Positions 8,535 through 16,666 of a DNA stretch of 64,000 bases are shown here, in pieces (position 1 is the stretch's first letter; every line of letters begins with the position of its first letter). This stretch comes from Lentzea tibetensis (lineage in GTDB: Bacteria > Actinomycetota > Actinomycetes > Mycobacteriales > Pseudonocardiaceae). Under the pieces are notes generated by a model. The model did not search any database. It saw nothing but the letters and a program-made list of their open reading frames with translations, and was not told the origin of the DNA. Made by a program: the position numbers and the translations under genes. The stretch covers positions 1 through 64,000 of the forward strand of contig NZ_VOBR01000021.1 of the NCBI RefSeq assembly GCF_007845675.1, written 5' to 3'.

Positions 8535-9778
8535 GCGTCATGACCAAGCCCGCCGCCGCCACGCCCAAGCGCGGCCGCAAGCTGCCCGGCTGGGCCATCG
8601 GCATGCTGGGCGTCGCCGGTGCGATCGCCCTGCTGTCCACGACCTCGTACCTGACGAACTTCCCGCAGCTGACCTCCAGCGGCACCACGCAGACCGCGGT
8701 GCGGCTCGCGCTGCCGATCCTGCTCGCCGGTCTCGGCGGTCTGTGGGCGGAACGCGCGGGCGTCGTGAACATCGGCCTCGAAGGCATGATGATCATGGGC
8801 ACGTGGGGTGCCGCGTGGGCCGGCTACCAGTGGGGTCCTTGGGCCGCCCTGGTCTCCGCGATGGTCTTCGGTGCTCTCGGCGGTCTGCTGCACGCGATCG
8901 CGACGGTGACGTTCGGCGTCAACCACATCGTGTCCGGTGTGGCGATCAACCTGCTCGGCGCCGGTGTCACTAAGTACCTGTCGACGCTGCTGTTCTTCCC
9001 GGTGTCGCACAACCCGCGCGAGTCGCCGCCGGTGCCGAAGTTCGACACGTACTCGGCGGCCGGGCTCACGGACTGGCTGGCCACGCTGGAGAACGAGCAG
9101 CGGGTCGTGCTGTCCGACGTCGCCGGCATCCTGCGCGGTCTGCTCACCGGTGTCTCGCCGCTGACGATGATCGCGATCCTGCTCGTGCCCGCGTCGTACC
9201 TGGTGCTGTGGAAGACCAGGTTCGGCCTGCGGCTGCGGTCGTGCGGTGAGAACCCGTGGGCGGCCGAGTCGCTCGGCGTGAACGTGTACGTGCACAAGTA
9301 CATCGCCGTCATCGCGTCCGGCGCGCTCGCCGGCATCGGTGGTGCCGCGCTGGTGCTCAACCCCGGCCAGCCCGGCTACCTCGAGGGCCAGACCGGTGGT
9401 CGCGGCTTCATCGGCCTCGCCGCGATGATCTTCGGCAACTGGCGGCCGGGTGGCCTGCTCGGTGGTGCGGCGCTGTTCGGCTACGCCGACGGCCTGCAGC
9501 TGCGTTCCGGCGGCGAAACCGTGCTGGCGCTGCTGTACGGCGCGGTGATCCTGCTCGGCGTGCTCGTGATCCTGCAGCTGGTGCGCCGCAAGTGGTTCGC
9601 GGCGGCGTTCGGGATCGCGGCGGCCGTGGTGCTGTACTTCCTGTACTACAGCCTCGACGAGATCCCGTCCGAGCTCACGTCGTACGCGCCGCACATGGTG
9701 ACGCTCGTCGTGCTGGCGGTCGCGTCCCAACGGCTGCGCATGCCCGCGGCCGACGGTGTGGTGTACCGCCGTGGTTGA
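8531..9778 (+). CDS. Nucleoside ABC importer, permease 2
   Basis: The protein has 415 residues and is the NupQ/YufQ-type partner permease, with ERAGVVNIGLEGMMIMG and FGLRLRSCGENPWAAESLG signatures. It has a basic cytoplasmic N-terminus and a C-terminal extension with two extra hydrophobic segments, slightly longer than usual. The start lies in an ATGA overlap with permease 1. The end overlaps the start of cdd. Confidence 0.92.
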   Translation: MSVMTKPAAATPKRGRKLPGWAIGMLGVAGAIALLSTTSYLTNFPQLTSSGTTQTAVRLALPILLAGLGGLWAERAGVVNIGLEGMMIMGTWGAAWAGYQWGPWAALVSAMVFGALGGLLHAIATVTFGVNHIVSGVAINLLGAGVTKYLSTLLFFPVSHNPRESPPVPKFDTYSAAGLTDWLATLENEQRVVLSDVAGILRGLLTGVSPLTMIAILLVPASYLVLWKTRFGLRLRSCGENPWAAESLGVNVYVHKYIAVIASGALAGIGGAALVLNPGQPGYLEGQTGGRGFIGLAAMIFGNWRPGGLLGGAALFGYADGLQLRSGGETVLALLYGAVILLGVLVILQLVRRKWFAAAFGIAAAVVLYFLYYSLDEIPSELTSYAPHMVTLVVLAVASQRLRMPAADGVVYRRG

Positions 9779-10160
9779 GGTTGACTGGGAGCTGCTCCGG
9801 GAACGGGCGGTGGCAGCGGCGCAGCTGGCCCACTGCCCGTACTCGGGGCTCCAGGTCGGTTCGGCCGCGCTGTGCGACGACGGCCGGATCGTCGTCGGCT
9901 GCAACGTGGAGAACGCGGCGTACGGCGTGGGTCTGTGCGCCGAGTGCACGATGGCCGGCCAGCTGCGGCTGACCGGCGGCGGCCGCTTCGTCGCGGTCGC
10001 CTGCCGCTCCGGCGCCGGCGAGCTGTTGATGCCGTGCGGCCGGTGCCGTCAGGTGCTGTACGAGCTCGGCGGTTCCTCCTGCCTGGTCGACACCCCGCGC
10101 GGTGTGTTGCCCATGTCGGAGGTGCTGCCGGACGCGTTCGGACCGGAGGACCTGCCATGA
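9771..10160 (+). CDS. cdd: Cytidine deaminase
   Basis: The protein has about 129 residues and deaminates cytidine and deoxycytidine to (deoxy)uridine. Zinc and catalytic residues are clear: CAEC (Cys-Ala-Glu) and PCGRCRQ. The N-terminal YSGLQVGSAA and CNVENAAYG motifs bind nucleoside. I chose the GTG at 9771, just inside the permease gene. A GTG at 9756 would add five residues; neither has a strong ribosome-binding site, consistent with coupling. Confidence 0.94.
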   Translation: MVEVDWELLRERAVAAAQLAHCPYSGLQVGSAALCDDGRIVVGCNVENAAYGVGLCAECTMAGQLRLTGGGRFVAVACRSGAGELLMPCGRCRQVLYELGGSSCLVDTPRGVLPMSEVLPDAFGPEDLP

Positions 10161-10195
10161 GCACGCGCCGACGTGCGTTTCCCAGCGGAGGCGCC

Positions 10196-11470
10196 ATGCA
10201 ACACAGTGCTGTGGACGTGATCCGCACCAAGCGCGATGGTCACGTGCTTTCCGATGAGCAGATCGACTGGGTGATCGACGCCTACACGCACGGCGTCGTC
10301 GCGGACGAGCAGATGTCCGCGCTCGCGATGGCGATCTTCCTGAACGGCATGACACCCGCGGAGACCGCTCGCTGGACCCGAGCGATGATCTCGTCGGGGG
10401 AGCGCCTGTCGCTGGACGTGTCCCGGCCGACCGTGGACAAGCACTCGACGGGCGGTGTCGGCGACAAGATCACGCTGCCGCTGGCTCCGCTGGTCGCGGC
10501 CTGCGGTGCCGCCGTGCCGCAGCTCTCCGGACGCGGTCTAGGGCACACCGGCGGAACCCTGGACAAGCTGGAGTCCATTCCGGGCTGGCGCGCCGCACTG
10601 TCCACTTCGGAGATTCTCGAGCAGCTTTCTTCGGTCGGTGCGGTCATTTGCGCCGCCACCGCGGGGCTGGCTCCCGCGGACCGCAAGCTCTACGCGTTGC
10701 GCGACGTCACCTCGACGGTCGAGGCGATTCCGCTGATCGCTTCCTCGATCATGTCGAAGAAGATCGCCGAGGGTGCTTCTTCACTGGTGTTGGACGTCAA
10801 GGTCGGCTCGGGCGCGTTCATGAAGTCCGTGGACGACGCGCGGGCGCTGGCGACCGCGCTGGTGTCGATCGGCGTGGATCACGGCGTGCGCATCTCCGCG
10901 ATGCTGACGGACATGTCCGTGCCGCTCGGCCGTGCGGTCGGCAACGCGGTCGAGGTGGCCGAGTCCGTCGACGTGCTGCGCGGCGGTGGTCCGTCCGACG
11001 TGGTCGAGCTGACCGTGGCGCTGGCCCGCGAGATGCTGTCGCTGGCGGGTATCTCCGCCGATCCCGCCGCGGTGCTCGCGTCCGGTGAGGCCTACGAGAC
11101 GTGGGCGCGGATGATCCGCGCGCAAGGTGGTGACCCCGAGGCTCCGCTTCCCGTTGGGACGCACAAGCACGTGGTGACCGCGCCTGCTTCCGGTGTTCTG
11201 TCCACTTTGGACGCCTACGCGGTGGGGGTTGCGGCGTGGCGGCTCGGTGCGGGGCGGGCTCGCAAGGAGGATCCGGTGCAGGCGGGTGCGGGCATCCTGT
11301 GCCTGGCCAAACCCGGTGACACCGTTGTTGAGGGGCAGCCGTTGCTCGAGCTGCACACCGACACGCCTGACGCGGTCGTCGGTGCGCTGCAGGCGTTGGA
11401 GGGCGGGTACGCGATCGGCGACTCCGCTCCCGAGCGCATGCCGCTGGTCATCGACACCATCCGGGGCTGA
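10196..11470 (+). CDS. deoA: Thymidine (pyrimidine-nucleoside) phosphorylase
   Basis: The protein has 424 residues and phosphorolyses thymidine, deoxyuridine or uridine to base plus (deoxy)ribose-1-phosphate. The phosphate-binding stretch KHSTGGVGDK, the LSGRGLGHTGGTLDKLE signature and DVKVGSGAFM are present. The C-terminal lipoyl-like domain ends with GYAIG. The start is chosen so that AVDVIRTKRDG follows within a few residues, as in homologues, with CGGAGG upstream. An ATG at 10157 in an ATGA overlap with cdd, preceded by GGAGGA, is a real alternative adding 13 residues. Confidence 0.94.
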   Translation: MQHSAVDVIRTKRDGHVLSDEQIDWVIDAYTHGVVADEQMSALAMAIFLNGMTPAETARWTRAMISSGERLSLDVSRPTVDKHSTGGVGDKITLPLAPLVAACGAAVPQLSGRGLGHTGGTLDKLESIPGWRAALSTSEILEQLSSVGAVICAATAGLAPADRKLYALRDVTSTVEAIPLIASSIMSKKIAEGASSLVLDVKVGSGAFMKSVDDARALATALVSIGVDHGVRISAMLTDMSVPLGRAVGNAVEVAESVDVLRGGGPSDVVELTVALAREMLSLAGISADPAAVLASGEAYETWARMIRAQGGDPEAPLPVGTHKHVVTAPASGVLSTLDAYAVGVAAWRLGAGRARKEDPVQAGAGILCLAKPGDTVVEGQPLLELHTDTPDAVVGALQALEGGYAIGDSAPERMPLVIDTIRG

Positions 11471-11484
11471 GCGGGGCATCGCTT

Positions 11485-11545
11485 CGCAGGGTCCCCGCCT
11501 AGGGGTCCCCTGATTTGATTTTCCTAGCCAGCACCGACAGTTTCG
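11485..11545 (-). repeat. Dispersed repeat, copy 2 (reverse orientation)
   Basis: Read on the minus strand this gives CTGTCGGTGCTGG, then ATCAGGGGACCCCTAGGCGG. These are the same two blocks, in the same order and spacing, as the three copies inside the permease gene near 22.7 kb. The copy lies between the deoA stop and the following terminator. Confidence 0.75.
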
Positions 11546-11575
11546 GTGCCTCAGCTGCAGGTAAGACCCAAATCA

Positions 11576-11622
11576 ACGCCGAAGGGCGCCTCCCCGGACT
11601 TCCGGGAGGCGCCCTTCGGCGT
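11576..11622. terminator. Bidirectional terminator between deoA and coiled-coil gene
   Basis: A 19-bp perfect stem (11576-11594 with 11604-11622) carries a 9-nt loop, in the short gap between two convergent genes. There is no pronounced T-run on either side. Confidence 0.85.
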
Positions 11623-11632
11623 GTGCGAACGA

Positions 11633-12997
11633 TCAGGCGCCCTCGGCGGCCATGTCGTCGTCGTCCACGTGCTCCTTGCCCGCGGGCTTGGGGCCGTTCT
11701 TGCGGGTGCGGCGCTGCGGACGGGGCAGCGCGGTGGGCGGCGGGGGCGGGGTCGGCGAGCCGCCGCCGAGGATGAGCTCGGCGAAGGTGGCCATGGCCTC
11801 GTCCAGCTGTCCGCCGATGCGGAGCTCGGACTCCTGGTTGCTCTTGCGCACCAGCGACTGCAGCGCGTCCGCGTCCGGGCGGGCGCCCACGGTCTCGGAG
11901 ACCTTGGTGAGGCCGGCGTCGACGGTGCCGCCCAGCTCGGCGATGCGAGCGGAGAAGTCGTCCTCGACCTTGTCCAGGCGGTCCGTCATGCCGTCGAGGC
12001 GCGACGTGACCTGCTCGAGGCGCTGAGCCAGTGCCTCGAGGCGGTCGGCCGCGTCGACCTGGTCGCGGGACTGCTCGATCGCCGCGTACAGGGCGGTGCG
12101 GGCCTCGTCCAGCTTGCCGGTGACCTCGGTGCGGTTGTCGGCGACGACGGACGTCAGCTGCTCGCGGGTGTCGGCGACCGCCGAGGTCAGCTGCTCACGG
12201 CTGTCGTTGACGGCCGCGGCGATCTGCTGGCGGGAGTCGGTGAGCGCGGACGACAGCTGGTCGCGGCTCTCGGCCACGGCGGACGCGATGGTCTCGCGGC
12301 TCTCGGCGACCGCGGACGAGACGTGCTCGCGGGTCGCGGCCAGCGAGTCGCGGTTCTCGTCCATGCGGCCGTGCAGGCCGGCGAAGGAGTCGTTGAGCGA
12401 CTTCTGCAGCGCCTCGCGGGTGCCGTCGAGGTGCTCGTGCACGCCCTCGTCCACCTCGTCGAGACGGCCGCGCAGGGCGGCTTCCAGCGCCTCGATGCGC
12501 TCGCGCAGCGGCGCGGTGACGAGGCCGGGGATCTGGTCGACCTTGCCGTCCTGCTTGTCCAGGTGCAGGTCGAGGTCGTCGATGCGCTTGTGGATGTGGG
12601 ACAGCTTGTCCTCGAGGCCGTCCATGCGACCCGCGACGCCTTCGAAGCGACCGGCGACACCGTCGAGGCGGCCGTCGAGCTGTGCGAAGGGCTTGGCGAG
12701 CTTGTCGACGAGACCGTCGACCGCGCGACCGATGTCCTGGACTGCGTTGTCCTGCGCCTCCAGCTTGGCGAGTGCCTCGTCAAGCCTCTCCGCCAGCACG
12801 CTGACCTCGGTGCGGTCCGGCAGCTCCGACAGGCGCTTGCGAACCGACCCCAGCGACTCCAGCGGGGACATTCGCGCGTGGATCTCGTCCAGTGCGTCGA
12901 AAATCTGCTGCTGCTCGCTCTCACGAATCTCCGCGGCACGCGTGAGCATGTTGCGCATGCGATCGAAGGACATCGTGGAGTTGTTGTTCTCTGTCAC
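11633..12997 (-). CDS. Long coiled-coil protein with 11-residue repeats
   Basis: I do not recognise a named family. The protein has about 454 residues, is almost wholly alpha-helical, and shows apolipoprotein-like amphipathic repeats. Residues about 110-160 have DGRLDG/DGVAGR-type repeats. Residues about 220-290 have eight near-identical 11-mers of the type SREQLTSAVAD. The tail has a Pro-rich stretch, a basic patch (RRTRKNG) and the acidic end DDDDMAAEGA. There is no signal peptide or membrane segment, so it is probably cytoplasmic and elongated, perhaps scaffold- or envelope-associated. The GTG at 12997 was chosen; an ATG at 12973 is possible. Confidence 0.8.
   Translation of the reverse strand: MTENNNSTMSFDRMRNMLTRAAEIRESEQQQIFDALDEIHARMSPLESLGSVRKRLSELPDRTEVSVLAERLDEALAKLEAQDNAVQDIGRAVDGLVDKLAKPFAQLDGRLDGVAGRFEGVAGRMDGLEDKLSHIHKRIDDLDLHLDKQDGKVDQIPGLVTAPLRERIEALEAALRGRLDEVDEGVHEHLDGTREALQKSLNDSFAGLHGRMDENRDSLAATREHVSSAVAESRETIASAVAESRDQLSSALTDSRQQIAAAVNDSREQLTSAVADTREQLTSVVADNRTEVTGKLDEARTALYAAIEQSRDQVDAADRLEALAQRLEQVTSRLDGMTDRLDKVEDDFSARIAELGGTVDAGLTKVSETVGARPDADALQSLVRKSNQESELRIGGQLDEAMATFAELILGGGSPTPPPPPTALPRPQRRTRKNGPKPAGKEHVDDDDMAAEGA
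12130..12340 (-). repeat. 33-bp tandem repeats inside the coiled-coil gene
   Basis: The DNA repeats every 33 bp, with recurring CAGCTGGTCGCGGCTCTCGG-like units, encoding the 11-residue helical repeats. The codon-level similarity suggests fairly recent duplication or gene conversion. Confidence 0.75.
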
Positions 12998-13261
12998 GGC
13001 TGAGTGCCTTCGTCCAGGGGAGGGGGAGACCACGGGAGCCTATCCGCGTCGGAGGACGTGTCAGTACCACCCCCGGTAGGAAACCGCCGGGTGCGGACAG
13101 GTGCCTAGCCCGATCAGGCTACAGGGTTGGTCCGTACGCCTCGGTAACACGGCGGAAGCGCGCAGTCGCGTGGGGTGAAGTTCCTACTTCGGGGTGACTA
13201 AAGCCTCGCAATTGGTCGCACAAAGTTGCTCATCACGAGTCGGCAACATGTGTGCCGATGC

Positions 13262-13290
13262 AATTGATCTTAGCGCAACCAAGATCAATT
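13262..13290. promoter_or_regulatory. Perfect inverted repeat, candidate operator of add
   Basis: AATTGATCTT and AAGATCAATT are exact reverse complements separated by 9 nt. The pair lies 72 nt upstream of the add start and just upstream of its expected -35 position. The low GC content in this genome and the perfect symmetry suggest a dimeric regulator site. The regulator is unknown. Confidence 0.6.
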
Positions 13291-13320
13291 CACTCCGACA
13301 GGACCCGGTGTGTCGCCAGG

Positions 13321-13326
13321 TATAAC
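13321..13326 (+). promoter_or_regulatory. -10 element of a leaderless add transcript
   Basis: TATAAC ends 8 nt before the ATG of add. Transcription starting about 7 nt downstream would begin at or within two bases of the start codon, and no ribosome-binding site is present. The -35 region is weak (CCGACA near 13295, long spacer). Confidence 0.6.
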
Positions 13327-13334
13327 GTGTCTCC

Positions 13335-14423
13335 ATGTCCACGCCCCTTACCTCGGAGACCATCCGCAGCGCTCCGAAGGTCCTGCTGCACGACCACCTC
13401 GACGGTGGACTCCGCCCGCAGACGGTGATCGACCTCGCCGAAGCGTCCGGCTACCGCGGCCTGTCCACCACCGACGCGGGTGAGCTCGGCATCTGGTTCC
13501 GCGACAACGCCAACTCCGGCTCGCTGGTCCGCTACCTCGAGGGCTTCGCCCACACGTGCGGCGTGATGCAGGACGAGGCCGCGCTCGTCCGCGTCGCCGC
13601 GGAGGCCGTCGAAGACCTGGCTCTCGACGGTGTCGTCTACGCCGAGGTGCGCTACGCGCCTGAGCTGTTCACCGAGCGCGGGCTCACGCTCGAGCAGATC
13701 GTCGAGGCCGTGCAGGAGGGCTTCCGCGTCGGCGTCGACCGCGTGGCCCAGACCGGTCGCCGGATCCGCATCGGCACGCTGCTCTGCGCGATGCGCCAGA
13801 ACGAGGGCTGGCTGCGCATCGCCGAGCTGGCCGTCCGCTACCGCGACCTGGGCGTCGTCGGGTTCGACATCGCGGGCCCCGAGGCCGGGTTCCCGCCCAC
13901 CCGCGGCCTGGACACGTTCGAGTACCTGCGCCAGCAGAACGCGCACTTCACCATCCACGCGGGCGAGGCGTTCGGCCTGCCGTCCATCTGGGAGGCGATC
14001 CAGCACTGCGGCGCCGAGCGGCTCGGGCACGGCGTGCGGATCGTCGACGACATCAAGGTGTCCGGCGACGGGACCGTCCAGCTGGGGCGGTTGGCGTCCT
14101 ACGTGCGCGACCGGCGGATCCCGCTGGAGATGTGCCCGACGTCCAACCTGCAGACCGGTGCGGCCACGTCCATCGCCGAGCACCCGATCGGGCTGCTGGC
14201 CAAGCTGCGCTTCCGGGTCACGGTCAACACCGACAACCGGCTGATGTCCTACTGCACGCTGTCCTCGGAGTTCGAGCGGCTCGTCGAGACGTTCGGCTAC
14301 GGGTGGACGGACCTGCAGTGGTTCACGGTCAACGCGATGAAGTCCGCGTTCATCGGGTTCGACGAGCGGCTGTCGATCATCAACGAGCTGATCAAGCCGG
14401 GCTACGCCTCCTTCACCTCGTGA
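13335..14423 (+). CDS. add: Adenosine deaminase
   Basis: The protein has 362 residues and converts adenosine and deoxyadenosine to inosine and deoxyinosine. Metal ligands and catalytic residues are visible: HDHLDGG near the N-terminus, [17 protein letters not shown] and the C-terminal VNTDNRLMS, with the metal-binding Asp. [12 protein letters not shown] is the substrate-loop signature. The gene lies downstream of cdd-deoA but is separated from them by an inverted coiled-coil gene, so it has its own promoter. Confidence 0.96.
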   Translation: MSTPLTSETIRSAPKVLLHDHLDGGLRPQTVIDLAEASGYRGLSTTDAGELGIWFRDNANSGSLVRYLEGFAHTCGVMQDEAALVRVAAEAVEDLALDGVVYAEVRYAPELFTERGLTLEQIVEAVQEGFRVGVDRVAQTGRRIRIGTLLCAMRQNEGWLRIAELAVRYRDLGVVGFDIAGPEAGFPPTRGLDTFEYLRQQNAHFTIHAGEAFGLPSIWEAIQHCGAERLGHGVRIVDDIKVSGDGTVQLGRLASYVRDRRIPLEMCPTSNLQTGAATSIAEHPIGLLAKLRFRVTVNTDNRLMSYCTLSSEFERLVETFGYGWTDLQWFTVNAMKSAFIGFDERLSIINELIKPGYASFTS

Positions 14424-14433
14424 GGCGGGCGGA

Positions 14434-14462
14434 GCGGGCCATCCGGCGAGCGGGTGGCCCGC
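14434..14462. terminator. GC-rich hairpin after add
   Basis: The stretch between the add stop and the convergent secreted-protein stop can pair GCGGGCCAT with GTGGCCCGC (one G-U), flanked by additional GCGGGC/GCCCGC pairing. It is probably a shared terminator. Confidence 0.55.
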
Positions 14463-14468
14463 CCGCGA

Positions 14469-14906
14469 TCAGAACTCGGTGATCGGCGCGCCCGAGTAGA
14501 ACTGGCCGTTCGAATAGATCGCCATGGACGTGAATTCCGCGTTCGCCGCGAAACCGTTGCCTGAATCCAGTGAGCAGCCGGTCGGGATGGTGAACGCCTC
14601 CACCGCGGGCGGCGAGATCGTCACGCCGTCCATCTCGGTCGTGCACGGAACGCCGTTCACGAAGATGACGATCTGGTAGTCGTCGGGGTCGGAGCTGGCG
14701 AACCCGTCCGTGAAGGTGCCGGACAGTCGCATGCCCAGCAGGGGCACGTTCGTCCAGACGACCTCGCCGACGGCGCCTTGGGTGAAGGTCGCGGACCCCA
14801 CCGTGCTCGCGGAGGCGGGCGCGGCGAGCGCCACCGAAAGCGAGCCGGCTACACAAATGGCCGAAAAGAATACGAGCGTTCTTCGAACTGATCGGCTCAT
14901 GTTCAT
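14469..14906 (-). CDS. Small secreted protein of unknown function
   Basis: The protein has about 145 residues with a clear Sec signal peptide (Arg-rich start, hydrophobic core, cleavage near PASAS), giving a mature domain of about 110 residues. The mature part is beta-rich, with two Cys (VPCTTE and TGCSLD) that could form a disulfide. No family is recognised. The start region is unusual: the ATG at 14906, or an alternative at 14900, has no ribosome-binding site and lies directly behind the terminator of the upstream gene. TATTCT ending 6 nt before the ATG could give a leaderless message. Confidence 0.7.
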   Translation of the reverse strand: MNMSRSVRRTLVFFSAICVAGSLSVALAAPASASTVGSATFTQGAVGEVVWTNVPLLGMRLSGTFTDGFASSDPDDYQIVIFVNGVPCTTEMDGVTISPPAVEAFTIPTGCSLDSGNGFAANAEFTSMAIYSNGQFYSGAPITEF

Positions 14907-14948
14907 TGAAAAAGAATAGGAGCCCGCGGCGATTCGCCGCGGGCTCCT
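14907..14948 (-). terminator. Intrinsic terminator of the ESX-type substrate operon
   Basis: On the minus strand a GC-rich stem (14918-14932 with 14934-14948; about 12 bp effective) is followed by ATTCTTTTTC, a good U-tract. It closes the operon ending at 14963. The U-tract overlaps the candidate -10 element and start of the next gene. Confidence 0.85.
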
Positions 14949-14962
14949 GTTAATTCTGATAA

Positions 14963-16168
14963 TCAGTGCGTGGTCAGGCGGTCCTCGAAGGTGGCCGTCA
15001 GCGTGCGGAACGCGGTCACCTCGGCGTCGAACGGGGCCGACGGTGCGAGACGCGTGGGGTCCGGCCGCAGCACGAACGACACCAGCCAGCCGAGCGACTC
15101 CGACGACACCAGCGCGTCCTTGACCGACTCGTCCTCGGCCCACTCGGCGGCGTCCTCGAGCAGCTCGACGACGAGGTCGAGCTGGGTCGGGTCGATCGCG
15201 TCCGGGCCCTCCTCGATGTCCTCGGCGAGGCCGAGCAGCACGTAGACGTTGTCGTCGTCGACCTCGACGTCCAGCTCACCGGCGGTGGCCTTGACCTTGA
15301 CGTCGTTCCACGTCGTGACCTCGGCGAGGTCGTGGTCGTCGGTCTCCACCAGGTAGCGCGCCAGCGCGCGCGGCGAGGTGAACACGTCGATCTTGCCGCG
15401 GTGCCCGAGGAACAGCGGCTTGTCGTCGAGGTAGCAGCGCAGCGTGTAGAGCTCGCCGGTGCTCGTGATGATCTTGATGGGGTCGATGCCCGCCTCGGCC
15501 CAGAAACCGGTCGGCGCGGCCGCGTCCTCGGAGTCGTCGTCGGACGCCGTGTCGTCGGCGACCGCGGCCTCGAGCTCGGCCAGCTCCTCCTGCGCGACGG
15601 CGAGCGCCTTCTCGTCGACCTCGGGGGTGTTGACCACCTCGTCGATCGCGTCCAGCACCTCGTCCCACTTCTCGGAGACGACGGCGGACAGCTCGTTCCA
15701 CAGCGCCACGCCCTCGCGGCCGGTGAACGGCAGCGTGCCCTGCGGCAGCAGCGCGAAGCCCTCCGCCGAGTCGAGCACCTCGTGGACCTTCTCGAGCTCG
15801 CACACGTCCGCCAGCGACCGCACGATGGCGATCACGTCGGCCAGCTCGCCGATCACCCAGGTGTCGGGCTCCTCCGCGACCAGCTCGGGGACGCCGACCA
15901 GGTCGAACTGGTGGTTGTCGTCCGGCGAGAGGTCGCCGACGCCCAGGCCGGGCACCACGTGCCACGCCGGGTGGTCGGTGAGGTCGTGCTCCTCGGCGGT
16001 GCGCACGAAAGCGGCGAGGTTCGCGGCGTCGGGGAAGACGAACAACGCCTCCTCGTCACCGAGGAACGCCTCCCACTCCTCGCCTTCCTCCCGCCAGCGG
16101 GGTGCCCACAGGGTGACCACGTCACCCTGCGTCAGTCCCAGCTCGATCGGGACGATGTCCTGCGCCAT
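14963..16168 (-). CDS. Acidic conserved protein with two homologous halves
   Basis: The protein has 401 residues, is very acidic, and has no signal peptide or membrane segment. I know no function; similar actinobacterial proteins carry uninformative labels such as 'primosomal protein'. The N-terminal half (about 20-75) and C-terminal half (about 225-300) share a pattern: a beta-rich strand, LFVFPDAANLAAFV versus IDVFTSPRALARYLV, then an H-D-L motif and a Trp. This indicates an internal duplication joined by an acidic helical linker (about 160-215). It is the last gene of the EspC/NlpC/YbaB operon and is followed by a strong terminator. Confidence 0.8.
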   Translation of the reverse strand: MAQDIVPIELGLTQGDVVTLWAPRWREEGEEWEAFLGDEEALFVFPDAANLAAFVRTAEEHDLTDHPAWHVVPGLGVGDLSPDDNHQFDLVGVPELVAEEPDTWVIGELADVIAIVRSLADVCELEKVHEVLDSAEGFALLPQGTLPFTGREGVALWNELSAVVSEKWDEVLDAIDEVVNTPEVDEKALAVAQEELAELEAAVADDTASDDDSEDAAAPTGFWAEAGIDPIKIITSTGELYTLRCYLDDKPLFLGHRGKIDVFTSPRALARYLVETDDHDLAEVTTWNDVKVKATAGELDVEVDDDNVYVLLGLAEDIEEGPDAIDPTQLDLVVELLEDAAEWAEDESVKDALVSSESLGWLVSFVLRPDPTRLAPSAPFDAEVTAFRTLTATFEDRLTTH

Positions 16169-16225
16169 CCTGACCTCCCGGTCACGCCTGTAGATGTGCG
16201 TTCCGCAGCCTAACGGTGCCAGCGA

Positions 16226-16666
16226 TCACCGACGGCCGAAGGGGTCTTGGAAGAACGCGTCCTCGTCATCGTCGTCCACCGCCTGCCGGGGGCGACGGGC
16301 AGGGGTCGGTGGCGGCGGTGCGGGTGCCGCGACCGGTGCGACCACCGGCGGACCGGCCCGGAACGGCGCGTCGCCCGCGATGCCCTCGACGACCATCGCC
16401 ACGCCGTCACCCAGCGACTTCGCGATCTCGTTGAAGCTCGTCTGCACGGCCGCGGACGTCGCGAGCCGCGCGGTCTCCGCGACGACCTGGCCGACCGCGA
16501 CGTGTCCCTGGTTCAGCAGCGCCGGGTGCAGGTACACCGCCCGCAGCTCGCCGCGTGCGGTCGCGTGCACGGTCGCCAGCCCCGACGGGTGCTCGGCGAC
16601 GCCGACCGTCGACGCGAGCACCTGCTGGAGCTTCGCGGTCTCCTGGAGACGTTCCTCGCTCACCAC
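16226..16666 (-). CDS. YbaB/EbfC-family protein with Pro-rich acidic tail
   Basis: The protein has 146 residues. Residues 1-95 match the YbaB/EbfC fold (small nucleoid- or DNA-associated dimers). The family includes EspL-type proteins of mycobacterial ESX-1 loci. The tail is Pro-rich, then DDDDEDAFFQDPFGRR. The GTG start has GGGAGG at ideal spacing and overlaps the end of the preceding gene by 7 nt. Its place next to an EspC-like and an NlpC/P60 gene favours an ESX accessory or chaperone role over a nucleoid role; that is inference. Confidence 0.8.
   Translation of the reverse strand: MVSEERLQETAKLQQVLASTVGVAEHPSGLATVHATARGELRAVYLHPALLNQGHVAVGQVVAETARLATSAAVQTSFNEIAKSLGDGVAMVVEGIAGDAPFRAGPPVVAPVAAPAPPPPTPARRPRQAVDDDDEDAFFQDPFGRR

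Larger units (their letters stand above)
12998..13334. promoter_or_regulatory. Divergent control region, coiled-coil gene / add
   Basis: This 337-nt region between divergent genes contains no gene. Its right third holds a perfect palindrome (13262-13290) and a strong -10 element directly before add. The middle is comparatively AT-rich (CACAAAGTTGCTCATCACGA). Confidence 0.7.

Noticed and set aside
14963-16168. Primosomal protein
   Set aside because: No helicase, SSB or DNA-binding feature is visible; the label used for similar proteins has no support in the sequence.
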